Assembly (NCBI GenBank): GCA_031273145.1
Contig: JAISSL010000186.1
Span: 1 to 6,094, forward strand
Length of the DNA: 6,094 nt
Direction: 5' to 3'
Source: Zoogloeaceae bacterium
GTDB taxonomy: Bacteria; Pseudomonadota; Gammaproteobacteria; Burkholderiales; Rhodocyclaceae
Shown: one piece after another, positions 1 through 6,094 of the stretch
Numbering within the stretch: position 1 is the first letter of the stretch
How the letters are laid out: each line of letters begins with the position of its first letter
The notes under the pieces: model-generated
Told to the model about the DNA's origin: nothing
The model's input: only the letters and a program-made list of their open reading frames with translations
Databases searched by the model: none
Program-made: the position numbers and the translations under genes

Positions 1-123
1 GGTGATGGGGATTTGTCGCGCGCCCGCGCCGGTAATTTCAATGGCCAGTTGCCCATGCGCGGCAAGGCCAAACAGCAGCATGGGCAGACAGATGAGGCGG
101 ACAAGAAGGTGAGAGAAAGACAT
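1..123 (-). CDS. tolB: TolB, amino-terminal fragment (Tol-Pal periplasmic beta-propeller protein)
   Basis: Reading the minus strand from the ATG at 123 gives 41 codons, open to the left edge. The protein starts with a signal peptide: short n-region with an arginine (MSFSHLLVR), a hydrophobic stretch (LICLPMLLFGLA) and a likely cleavage site after AHG. The mature part begins QLAIEITGAGARQIPIT, which resembles the start of mature betaproteobacterial TolB (an IE-I-TG-GA-QIPI pattern). TolB is a periplasmic protein of the Tol-Pal system, which links the outer membrane to the inner membrane and helps outer-membrane constriction at division. An in-frame ATG seven codons upstream (at 144) is an alternative start, but it lies almost on the predicted transcription start. 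Neither start has a clear Shine-Dalgarno sequence. No tolA lies directly upstream; pilU is divergent instead. The identity rests on about 17 mature residues, so another exported protein is possible though unlikely. Confidence 0.72.
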   Translation of the reverse strand, partial: MSFSHLLVRLICLPMLLFGLAAHGQLAIEITGAGARQIPIT

Positions 124-152
124 GGCAAACACTAAAAATGACATGGGCGGAA

Positions 153-158
153 ATTATA
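153..158 (-). promoter_or_regulatory. -10 element of a tolB promoter
   Basis: The minus strand reads a perfect TATAAT here, 29 nt upstream of the ATG at 123. I find no good -35 at 16-18 bp spacing (about 175-182 reads poorly against TTGACA), so the promoter may need an activator. Transcription would start at roughly 145-147. That gives a leader of a little over 20 nt for the ATG at 123, or an almost leaderless message for the ATG at 144. It is inferred from consensus only. Confidence 0.45.
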
Positions 159-228
159 CAGGGCTTGCGTAAGACATAGACAGGCGACACGTACCGATTT
201 TCCCTTCTGACACATTTCTTGTTGCAGA

Positions 229-251
229 TTGCGGGCTTTTTGGTTCCGCAA
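229..251. repeat. Short inverted repeat upstream of the pilU promoter
   Basis: TTGCGG (229-234) and its exact reverse complement CCGCAA (246-251) flank an 11-nt T-rich spacer. The dyad ends four bases before the proposed pilU -35 hexamer, the position expected of an activator site or an operator. It lacks a T-run after the second arm, so it does not look like a terminator. Six-base arms can arise by chance. Confidence 0.25.
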
Positions 252-254
252 GGC

Positions 255-282
255 TTTACGAGATGCGCCGATAGCCTATAAT
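255..282 (+). promoter_or_regulatory. Sigma70-type promoter for the pilU-prmB-rluF-fliR-parC operon
   Basis: TTTACG (255-260, four of six matches to TTGACA) is followed after 16 bp by a perfect TATAAT (277-282). Transcription would start near 289, leaving a leader of about 97 nt before pilU. It is the best plus-strand promoter I see upstream of the five-gene train. No terminator is visible further down, so it could drive all five genes. It is inferred from consensus and position. Confidence 0.55.
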
Positions 283-316
283 AATCCGATTCTGTTTGAT
301 GAGGGCGGATCGCAAG

Positions 317-376
317 ATGGCCTGTTGCAAAATTTACCCAATCGGGCTGTCTGATACGTTTTCAAAAAATGCGTAG
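317..376 (+). CDS. Possible 19-codon leader ORF upstream of pilU
   Basis: An ATG at 317 opens a 19-residue frame, MACCKIYPIGLSDTFSKNA, ending with TAG at 374-376. A GAGGGCGGA stretch (301-309) lies 7 nt before the ATG and could serve as a ribosome-binding site. The stop codon overlaps the pilU Shine-Dalgarno (AGGGGA, 375-380), so a ribosome finishing this frame would sit on the pilU initiation region. I recognise no family. A frame this short is easily open by chance; the reason for listing it is the stop/SD overlap. Confidence 0.2.
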   Translation: MACCKIYPIGLSDTFSKNA

Positions 377-380
377 GGGA
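375..380 (+). promoter_or_regulatory. Ribosome-binding site of pilU
   Basis: AGGGGA lies 5 nt before the ATG at 386. It supports that start and overlaps the TAG stop of the short upstream frame. Confidence 0.7.
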
Positions 381-385
381 AAACC

Positions 386-1570
386 ATGATTCTGGACAAG
401 CTGTTCCAATTGATGTCCGAGAAACAGGCGTCTGACCTGTTCATCACGGCGGGCACGCCGATTCACATCAAGATTCAGGGCAACGTCATGCCGGTCAACC
501 AGCAGGTGATGGTCCCGGACATGATCGAGAAAATCGCGCTGGAGCTGATGTCACCGGAACAGGCCACCATCTTCGAGCGCGATATGGAAATGAATCTTTC
601 CTTCGGGTTTCCGCAGGTGGGCAATTTTCGGATCAACATCTTCCGTCAGCGTAACTCGGTCAGCATCGTGGTGCGCTTCATTCTGGGGAACATCCCGGAA
701 CTGGCGACTTTGGGTCTGCCGGCAGTGCTGTCCGACCTCATCATGGAGAAACGCGGCCTGATTCTGATTGTCGGCGCGACCGGCTCCGGCAAATCCACGA
801 CCCTGGCGGCGATGCTTGACCATCGCAATTCAAACCGGAGCGGGCACATCCTGACCATCGAAGACCCGATCGAATATCTGTTCCGCCACAAGAAATCCAT
901 TGTCAACCAGCGCGAACTGGGCATTGATACCCGCGACTGGCGCTCGGCGCTGAAAAACGCGATGCGGCAGGCGCCGGACTGTATCCTGATTGGCGAAATC
1001 CGGGATCAGGACACCATGCAGGCCGCCATTGCCTATGCCCAGACCGGGCATCTCTGTCTGGCAACCTTGCACGCAAACAACAGTTATCACGCCCTGAACC
1101 GGGTCATCAACTTTTTCGCCCTGGAAAACCGGCAGGCGCTTTTTCTCGATCTGGCAACCAGCTTGAAGGCCATTGTTTCGCAACGGCTGGTACGCAGGCC
1201 GGACGGGCTGCGTATTCCTTCTGCCGAGGTGTTGCTCAATACCCGTTATGTTAGCGAACTCATTGAGCGCGGCGAAATCCAGTCCATCAAGGAAGCCATG
1301 GAACAGAGCAACGCGGCTGGCTCGCAGACCTTCGAGCAGGATTTGTTCCGGCTTTACAAGGAAGGCATGATTACGCTGGATGAGGCGCTTGCCAATGCGG
1401 ATTCGCCGACCAATCTTTCCTGGATCATCAACAATACCGGCCTTGATACGGGCAAGCAGAAGGAAAAACTGGTCGACAAGGCCATGGAATTCGAGCAGAA
1501 CGATGGTTCCGGCACCTCCTTCAAGACGTTTTCGTTGGCTATTTCGGATGATAAAGCGGCTGCTTCATGA
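386..1570 (+). CDS. pilU: PilU, type IV pilus retraction ATPase (PilT paralogue)
   Basis: A cytoplasmic hexameric AAA-type motor of the PilT/GspE family, 394 residues, close to P. aeruginosa PilU (about 382). Residues 1-110 form the PAS-like N-terminal domain (SDLFITAGTP at 16-25). The motor domain has Walker A GATGSGKST (130-138), the Asp box TIEDPIEY (E159), Walker B ILIGEIRD (E204) and the His box with H222 and H229 (HLCLATLHANN). PilU rather than PilT is indicated by RNSNRSGHI before the Asp box, CLATLHANN where PilT has VFGTLHTTS, no clear PilT AIRNLIRE motif, and a C-terminal SQTFEQDLFRLYKEG (313-327) followed by ADSP. In characterised species PilU adds force to retraction but depends on PilT. 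pilT, its usual upstream partner, is missing here: the next gene upstream is divergent tolB. A charged tail of about 35 residues follows the family core. prmB starts 6 nt downstream. Confidence 0.93.
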   Translation: MILDKLFQLMSEKQASDLFITAGTPIHIKIQGNVMPVNQQVMVPDMIEKIALELMSPEQATIFERDMEMNLSFGFPQVGNFRINIFRQRNSVSIVVRFILGNIPELATLGLPAVLSDLIMEKRGLILIVGATGSGKSTTLAAMLDHRNSNRSGHILTIEDPIEYLFRHKKSIVNQRELGIDTRDWRSALKNAMRQAPDCILIGEIRDQDTMQAAIAYAQTGHLCLATLHANNSYHALNRVINFFALENRQALFLDLATSLKAIVSQRLVRRPDGLRIPSAEVLLNTRYVSELIERGEIQSIKEAMEQSNAAGSQTFEQDLFRLYKEGMITLDEALANADSPTNLSWIINNTGLDTGKQKEKLVDKAMEFEQNDGSGTSFKTFSLAISDDKAAAS

Positions 1571-1576
1571 TCTGCC

Positions 1577-2473
1577 ATGTTCCAGACTGCCGCCACCGAG
1601 CTTCAAACCCTGCGCGATTGCCTGCGTTTTGCGGTGAGCCGCTTTAACGAAGCAAAACTTCATTTTGGGCATGGGACGGACAATGCCTGGGATGAAGCGG
1701 TCTATCTTTCCCTGTCTGCCCTGCATTTACCCCTTGACCGGCTGGACCCCTTTCTGGACGCGCGCCTTCTCCCCTCTGAGCTTGATGCCTTGCTGAATCT
1801 CTATCACCGCCGGATTGAGGAACGTCTACCCGCCGCTTATTTAACCGGGCAAGCCTGGCTTTTGGGGCATTCTTTTCGGGTAGATGAGCGGGTCATCGTG
1901 CCGCGCTCGTTTCTGGCGGAATTGCTGGGTGAGCGTTTTTCGCCCTGGCTTGCCAAGCCGGAATCCGTCGGAAGGATACTGGATTTGTGTACGGGTTCCG
2001 GCTGCCTTGCGATTCTGGCGGCACTTGCCTTTCCCGCCGCGCGGATAGACGCGCTGGATGTTTCTGCCGATGCCTTAGCGGTTGCCCGCGCCAATCTGGC
2101 GGATTACGGGTTGGAAGAGCGGATTCGCCTCATTGAATCGGATGCTTTTGCCGCGCTAACCCAACAGGATCGTTACGACCTCATTTTCTCCAACCCGCCT
2201 TATGTGGATGCCGAGGCGGTCGCGCATTTTCCGCCGGAATACCAAAAAGAGCCTGCCCTTGCGCTGGGTTCCGGCGAGGACGGGCTTGATTTTATCCGTC
2301 GCATTCTAGCGGAGGCGCGTGAGTATCTCAATCCGGGCGGCCTGCTCGTGGTGGAAGTGGGACATCAACGGGCGCGGCTGGAAGCGGCGTATCCACTTCT
2401 CCCCTCTACCTGGCTGGAAACTTCGGCAGGGGCAGACTATGTATTCCTGCTGACAAGGGAGGATTTTTCTTGA
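1577..2473 (+). CDS. prmB: PrmB, ribosomal protein L3 N5-glutamine methyltransferase
   Basis: An S-adenosylmethionine-dependent class I methyltransferase that in E. coli methylates Gln150 of ribosomal protein uL3 during 50S assembly. The protein has 298 residues (E. coli PrmB about 310). The helical N-terminal domain carries the PrmB-specific stretch [13 protein letters not shown], then [16 protein letters not shown] and [10 protein letters not shown]. The Rossmann domain has the SAM-binding loop LDLCTGSGC (from D136) and the catalytic NPPY at 206-209, which binds the target glutamine amide. The HGTDN segment separates it from PrmC, which modifies release factors. The start at 1577 is 6 nt after the pilU stop with no clear Shine-Dalgarno, so translation is probably coupled to pilU. 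The N-terminus aligns well with E. coli PrmB. The stop overlaps the next gene's start, and the neighbour also modifies the 50S subunit. Confidence 0.95.
   Translation: MFQTAATELQTLRDCLRFAVSRFNEAKLHFGHGTDNAWDEAVYLSLSALHLPLDRLDPFLDARLLPSELDALLNLYHRRIEERLPAAYLTGQAWLLGHSFRVDERVIVPRSFLAELLGERFSPWLAKPESVGRILDLCTGSGCLAILAALAFPAARIDALDVSADALAVARANLADYGLEERIRLIESDAFAALTQQDRYDLIFSNPPYVDAEAVAHFPPEYQKEPALALGSGEDGLDFIRRILAEAREYLNPGGLLVVEVGHQRARLEAAYPLLPSTWLETSAGADYVFLLTREDFS
2455..2463 (+). promoter_or_regulatory. Strong Shine-Dalgarno deciding a TTG start
   Basis: AAGGGAGGA, inside the end of prmB, sits 6 nt before the TTG at 2470. The only nearby ATG in the same frame (2479) would be 15 nt away, too far for efficient use. 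This favours TTG as the true start of the pseudouridine synthase gene. Confidence 0.65.
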
Positions 2474-3300
2474 CCAGGATGAGAGTACCCCATAGACGGG
2501 ATGACGGCAGCAAGCCGGACAAGGCGCATACGGCGGAAACCGCGCCGATAAAGGCATTACCCGATGAAGGGGACGCGCTGGTGCGCGTTTCCCGCCTGCT
2601 GTCCATGCAGGGCTTGTGTTCCCGGCGCGAGGCGGATTGCTATATCGAGCGGGGCTGGGTCTTTGTGGATGGCAAGCGGATAACCGAGCTTGGCAGTCGT
2701 GTTAGCAAAACGGCCAGGGTTTCGCTTGCGCCGGAAGCAGAGCGGCAGGAAGCAAGGCTCGTGACCATCCTGATTAACAAGCCGGTAGGCTACGTTTCCG
2801 CGCAGCCGGAAGATGGCTACCGGGCGGCGGTCAGTCTGGTACGCGCCGATACCGAGTGGCGGATGAAGGCAGATAGGCCGTTCGAGGCGGCGCATTTGCG
2901 CGGCCTTGCGCCTGCCGGACGGCTGGATATTGATTCGTCCGGGCTTCTGGTGTTGACTCAGGATGGACGGGTTGCCCGCAAATTGATTGGCGAGGATTCT
3001 GTCGTAGAAAAGGAATATCTGGTGCGGGTGGAAGGCGAACTTCGTCCCGGCGGACTGGAACTGCTTAGGCACGGCCTGATGCTGGATGACAAACCGTTAA
3101 AGCCCGCAGAGGTGGAATGGCAGAATGACGACCAGTTGCGTTTTATCCTGATGGAAGGCAAAAAGCGCCAGATTCGCCGGATGTGCGAGCAGGTGGGTTT
3201 GAATGTGACGGCCTTGAAGCGGGTGCGGATTGGCGCGGTACGCTTGGGCGACCTGCCGCCTGGGCGCTGGCGTTATCTGCGCGGGCACGAGCGGTTTTGA
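2470..3300 (+). CDS. 23S rRNA pseudouridine synthase, RluF-like (RsuA/RluB/E/F family)
   Basis: This enzyme isomerises a uridine of rRNA to pseudouridine. Residues about 37-85 are an S4 RNA-binding domain ([19 protein letters not shown], then [10 protein letters not shown]). The catalytic domain has INKPVGYVS, the active-site motif [10 protein letters not shown] with catalytic Asp153, EKEYLVRV, and the family-III signature [11 protein letters not shown] (230-240). The tail [22 protein letters not shown] matches RluF best by eye; E. coli RluF modifies U2604 of 23S rRNA. The stretch between KPVG and GRLD is longer than in E. coli RluF, so the target site is uncertain and RluB or a lineage-specific site is possible. 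A basic, hydrophilic leader of about 35 residues precedes S4. The start is TTG, overlapping the prmB stop as TTGA and backed by a strong Shine-Dalgarno; ATG at codon 4 is the alternative. Confidence 0.9.
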   Translation: MTRMRVPHRRDDGSKPDKAHTAETAPIKALPDEGDALVRVSRLLSMQGLCSRREADCYIERGWVFVDGKRITELGSRVSKTARVSLAPEAERQEARLVTILINKPVGYVSAQPEDGYRAAVSLVRADTEWRMKADRPFEAAHLRGLAPAGRLDIDSSGLLVLTQDGRVARKLIGEDSVVEKEYLVRVEGELRPGGLELLRHGLMLDDKPLKPAEVEWQNDDQLRFILMEGKKRQIRRMCEQVGLNVTALKRVRIGAVRLGDLPPGRWRYLRGHERF

Positions 3301-3315
3301 GGCGCGGACAAGGCC

Positions 3316-4143
3316 ATGTTTACCATTACCCTGGGACAGCTTGAGACCTGGATTGCCAGCGTGATTTATCCGCTGACCCGCATTCTGGCGGTGGCGGTGA
3401 CTGCGCCGCTGTTGAGCAATGCTGCCATGCCAAGGCGCATTCGCCTGATGCTGGGGTTGGCGCTCACCCTGGGCATCTCGCCGATTCTGCCGCCCATGCC
3501 GGATGTCACTCCGGCTTCCGGGTTGGGGCTTTGGATACTGGCGCAGCAGATTTTGATCGGCGTCGGCATGGGGCTTTCGATGCGGATTATCTTTACCGCG
3601 ATTGACATGGGTTCGGCGGTGGTGGCCTTTCAGATGGGCTTGGGCTTTGCCAATTTCTACGACCCGCAGAATACTTCGCAAACCTCGGTAGTTTCCAATT
3701 TCATGACCCTGATTGCCACCCTGCTTTTCATTTCCATGAACGGGCACCTGATTTATTTTGCCGTGATCGCGCAGAGTTTTATCGCCATTCCCATCAGCAC
3801 GACTTCCCTGCAACCGACGAGTTGGGAATTTCTCGCCCTGCTGGGCAGCCGGATTTTTTCTACCGGGGTCTTGCTTGCCTTGCCGATTGTGGTCATGATG
3901 ATGTGCTGCAACCTGTCGCTGGGGGTTCTGAATCGCGTAGCGCCCCAGTTGCACCTGTTTGCGATTGGCTTTCCGATTACCCTGATGCTGGGTTTTGTCT
4001 GTCTCGCCATCATGATGGGGCATCTGCCCGCGCCGCTGGAACGAATCTTCAACGAAGGATTGACCGCCATGCTGGCCTTTGCCCTGCCGCCGATGCCGGA
4101 CGCATCCCGTATGCCCTTTCCTGAAATTCTCAAGACGCCATGA
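3316..4143 (+). CDS. fliR: FliR, flagellar type III export gate protein
   Basis: An integral inner-membrane protein that builds the FliP5-FliQ4-FliR1 export gate, through which rod, hook and filament subunits leave the cell. It has 275 residues (E. coli FliR 261) and aligns from its first residues. About six hydrophobic segments are visible (near 12-34, 42-60, 71-95, 128-156, 176-199 and 211-235). Conserved family stretches are [27 protein letters not shown] (105-117), [10 protein letters not shown] and [15 protein letters not shown] (206-220). The latter stretches favour flagellar FliR over virulence SctT homologues. It starts 15 nt after the pseudouridine synthase stop; a GAGG at 3299-3302 is a loose Shine-Dalgarno. 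Its stop overlaps parC as ATGA. No fliP, fliQ or flhB neighbour is present, unlike the common fliPQR-flhB order. Confidence 0.95.
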   Translation: MFTITLGQLETWIASVIYPLTRILAVAVTAPLLSNAAMPRRIRLMLGLALTLGISPILPPMPDVTPASGLGLWILAQQILIGVGMGLSMRIIFTAIDMGSAVVAFQMGLGFANFYDPQNTSQTSVVSNFMTLIATLLFISMNGHLIYFAVIAQSFIAIPISTTSLQPTSWEFLALLGSRIFSTGVLLALPIVVMMMCCNLSLGVLNRVAPQLHLFAIGFPITLMLGFVCLAIMMGHLPAPLERIFNEGLTAMLAFALPPMPDASRMPFPEILKTP

Positions 4144-6094
4144 ACGATGAATTGACCCCCGACCTTTTTTCCGAAGGCTTGCCTCCGCCCATGCTGCCGC
4201 CTGCCTCCGGCAGTGATGAAGGGCGGGATGGAGAAAGCATCCTGCTACATGAATCCGCCGCGCGCGATTATCTGGAATACGCGATTGCCGTCGTCAAGGG
4301 ACGTGCCCTGCCGGACGCGCGAGATGGCATGAAGCCGGTACAGCGGCGGGTACTCTATGCCATGCGCGAACTGGGGCTTTCCGCCACGGCAAGACCCGTG
4401 AAGTCGGCGCGGGTGGTGGGGGACGTGATCGGCAAGTTTCACCCGCATGGCGATGCGTCGGCCTATGACGCGATGGTTCGGGTGGCGCAGCCTTTTGTGC
4501 TGCGCTATCCGCTGGTGGATGGCCAGGGCAATTTCGGCTCCCGCGATGGCGACAACGCGGCGGCCATGCGCTATACCGAAGCCAGACTTACCCCCATTGC
4601 GGAATTGTTGCTTTCGGAAATCGGCGAAGGCACAGTGGATTTTCAGCCGAACTACGATGGTTCGCTGAATGAGCCGGCCTTTCTTCCGGCGCGTCTGCCT
4701 TTTTCCCTCTTGAATGGCGCATCCGGCATTGCGGTAGGAATGGCGACCGAAATTCCGCCGCACAATCTTTCCGAGCTTGCGATGGCGGCGATTCATCTCC
4801 TCAAAAACCCGACGGCGACGCTGGATGCCCTGCTTGCCTTTTTGCCCGGCCCCGATTATCCGGGTGGTGGGCAGATTATTTCGCCGCTGGCGGATATTGC
4901 GGCAGCTTACGGTTCCGGGCGGGGCAGCCTTCGGGTACGGGCGCGGTATGAGATTGAGGAGATGGCGCGGGGGGCGTGGCAGGTCGTGTTTACGGAGTTG
5001 CCTCCCGGCGTTTCCACTGCCAGGGTGCTGGCCGAAATGGGCGCGATTCTGAATCCGCAGCCCAGGGCAGGGAAAAAAGGCGTTGAACCGGCGACGGCGC
5101 AATTGAAAAGCCTGTTCGTCTCGCAGCTTGATAAAGCGCGGGATGAATCCGGCAAGGATGACGCGGTTCGGCTCGTCTTTGAGCCGGCGAGTTCCCGGCA
5201 GGATCGGGAGGAATTCATCGCCCTGCTGCTGACGCACACGAGCCTGGAGACTTCCGTTCCCATCAATCTGGTTGCGGTAGGGCTGGATGGTCGCCCCTGC
5301 CGGAAAACCCTTGCCGAACTGTTGGGGGAATGGTGCTGCTTTCGCGTGGCGACGGTTGCGCGTCGCTCGCGCTTTCGGCTTGCCAGAACCGGCGAGCGCA
5401 TCCATATTCTTGAAGGGCGGCGGATCGTTTTTCTGAATGTCGAGGAAGTCATCCGCCTGATTCGGGAGTCCGATAACCCAAAGTCTGCCCTGATCTCCCG
5501 TTTTGCCTTAACGGATACCCAGGCGGACGATATTCTGGAGATTCGCTTAAAACAACTGGCGCGTCTTGAAGGCATCAAGATTGAGCAGGAACTTGCCAAA
5601 CTTGGGAAGGAAGCGGCGGCGCTGGAAACCCTGCTTGCGAGCGAAGAAAACCTGAAGCGACAGGTGATTGCGGAAATTCGCGCCGATGCCGAAAAATATG
5701 GCGACAAGCGCCGTACCTTAATTGAACCGGCGGAGACGATTTCCCGGCAGGATATGGCGGCGGTTGCCGATGAGCCGGTCACGGTCATCGTCTCGAAAAA
5801 AGGGTGGGCGCGGGCGCGGCAAGGGCATAATCTCGATTTGTCCGCCCTGGCGTTCAAGGAGGGCGATGCCTTTGGCAGCGTGCATGAATGCCGCTCGGTG
5901 GATTCGCTGGCGCTGCTGGCCGAAAATGGCCGCGCCTATACGGTGGCCGTCGCGCAACTGCCGGATGGGCGCGGAATGGGCGCGCCGCTTGCGTCCTTTG
6001 TGGAGATGTCCGGCAGCCGCATTGCCCATGTGCTTGTGGGCAAGCCCGAAGAGTCCTACCTGATTGCCAAGAGTTCGGGGTATGGGTTTATCTG
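4140..6094 (+). CDS. parC: ParC, DNA topoisomerase IV subunit A (carboxyl end beyond window)
   Basis: The breakage-rejoining subunit of topoisomerase IV, which with ParE unlinks replicated chromosomes. The frame is open for 651 codons to the edge; comparison with E. coli ParC (752) suggests about four fifths is present. After about 40 linker-like residues comes [15 protein letters not shown]. The catalytic pair is Arg144-Tyr145 in [11 protein letters not shown], and Ile197 in GIAVGMAT is the likely DNA-intercalating residue. An extra segment (about 305-325, NPQPRAGKK) precedes RDESGKD; I associate it with betaproteobacterial ParC. The C-gate and coiled coil run about 454-526, ending YGDKRRT, and the beta-pinwheel starts near 546 ([14 protein letters not shown]). 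ParC rather than GyrA is shown by [24 protein letters not shown] and close match to E. coli ParC. The ATG overlaps the fliR stop (ATGA) and lacks a clear Shine-Dalgarno, implying coupling. The quinolone-region motif is [13 protein letters not shown], with alanine where E. coli has Ser80. Confidence 0.96.
   Translation, partial: MNDELTPDLFSEGLPPPMLPPASGSDEGRDGESILLHESAARDYLEYAIAVVKGRALPDARDGMKPVQRRVLYAMRELGLSATARPVKSARVVGDVIGKFHPHGDASAYDAMVRVAQPFVLRYPLVDGQGNFGSRDGDNAAAMRYTEARLTPIAELLLSEIGEGTVDFQPNYDGSLNEPAFLPARLPFSLLNGASGIAVGMATEIPPHNLSELAMAAIHLLKNPTATLDALLAFLPGPDYPGGGQIISPLADIAAAYGSGRGSLRVRARYEIEEMARGAWQVVFTELPPGVSTARVLAEMGAILNPQPRAGKKGVEPATAQLKSLFVSQLDKARDESGKDDAVRLVFEPASSRQDREEFIALLLTHTSLETSVPINLVAVGLDGRPCRKTLAELLGEWCCFRVATVARRSRFRLARTGERIHILEGRRIVFLNVEEVIRLIRESDNPKSALISRFALTDTQADDILEIRLKQLARLEGIKIEQELAKLGKEAAALETLLASEENLKRQVIAEIRADAEKYGDKRRTLIEPAETISRQDMAAVADEPVTVIVSKKGWARARQGHNLDLSALAFKEGDAFGSVHECRSVDSLALLAENGRAYTVAVAQLPDGRGMGAPLASFVEMSGSRIAHVLVGKPEESYLIAKSSGYGFI

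Noticed and set aside
208..223. A sigma54-like promoter (TGACAC then TTGT) upstream of pilU
   Set aside because: Both nearly invariant dinucleotides are damaged (GA instead of GG at -24, GT instead of GC at -12). A better sigma70-type promoter lies downstream.
229..251. The TTGCGG/CCGCAA hairpin as a transcription terminator
   Set aside because: The stem is only 6 bp, the T-run is in the loop rather than after the stem, and the flanking genes are divergent, so no terminator is expected.
3097..4023. A 308-codon open frame on the minus strand
   Set aside because: It is antisense to the end of the pseudouridine synthase gene and most of fliR. Its low-complexity Gln/His/Arg/Asn composition has no family resemblance, while both sense genes are well supported.
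4191..4193. Internal ATG as the parC start
   Set aside because: The upstream ATG at 4140 overlaps the fliR stop as ATGA, and short acidic/proline-rich leaders like this are, as I recall, common in betaproteobacterial ParC. The internal ATG has no better ribosome-binding site.
4245..5405. A 386-codon open frame on the minus strand
   Set aside because: It lies wholly inside parC on the opposite strand. Its product is rich in Arg, Gln and His with no recognisable domain, as expected of an antisense shadow in GC-rich DNA. The plus-strand ParC frame has clear catalytic motifs.
4907..5857. A 316-codon open frame on the minus strand
   Set aside because: It is antisense to parC, overlaps another minus-strand shadow in a different frame, and has a Ser/Arg-rich composition typical of reverse-strand reading of coding DNA.
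1..6094. Mobile element, CRISPR array, toxin-antitoxin pair or defence system
   Set aside because: I found no direct-repeat arrays, transposase motifs, att-like repeats, tRNA or small paired genes. All plus-strand space from 386 on is filled by recognisable core genes.

Overview
The window looks like chromosomal DNA of a flagellated, type IV-piliated betaproteobacterium (possibly near the Nitrosomonadales/Gallionella side, but that is a guess). The reasons are a PrmB of the E. coli type, a PilU-class retraction ATPase, a TolB amino terminus of betaproteobacterial style, and a ParC with an extra segment before its RDESGKD motif that I associate with betaproteobacterial ParC. Base composition is moderately GC-rich and even throughout. 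I see no insertion sequence, phage gene, tRNA, rRNA, CRISPR array or other sign of recent transfer.

Layout. At the left edge the start of a minus-strand gene, tolB, runs out of the window. A divergent intergenic region (124-385) separates it from a plus-strand gene train. That region holds a perfect TATAAT facing tolB, a good promoter facing pilU, a short inverted repeat just upstream of the pilU -35, and a possible 19-codon leader ORF whose stop codon overlaps the pilU Shine-Dalgarno sequence. Five genes follow on the plus strand without usable gaps: pilU (386-1570), prmB (1577-2473), an RluF-like rRNA pseudouridine synthase (2470-3300, TTG start), fliR (3316-4143) and parC (4140 to the right edge, incomplete). 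The gaps are 6 nt, a 4-nt overlap, 15 nt and a 4-nt ATGA overlap, and I see no terminator inside. They therefore look like one operon read from the promoter at about 255-282.

Function. The operon joins unrelated processes: pilus retraction (PilU), large-subunit ribosome modification (PrmB methylates protein L3; the RluF-like enzyme modifies 23S rRNA), flagellar type III export (FliR) and chromosome decatenation (ParC). Only prmB and the pseudouridine synthase form an obvious functional pair. Three familiar neighbourhoods are broken: pilU has no pilT beside it, fliR has no fliPQ or flhB beside it, and tolB has no tolA directly upstream. parE is also absent next to parC. All genes look intact and of normal length. 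No previously undescribed system is evident; what is unusual is the gene arrangement and a few regulatory details.
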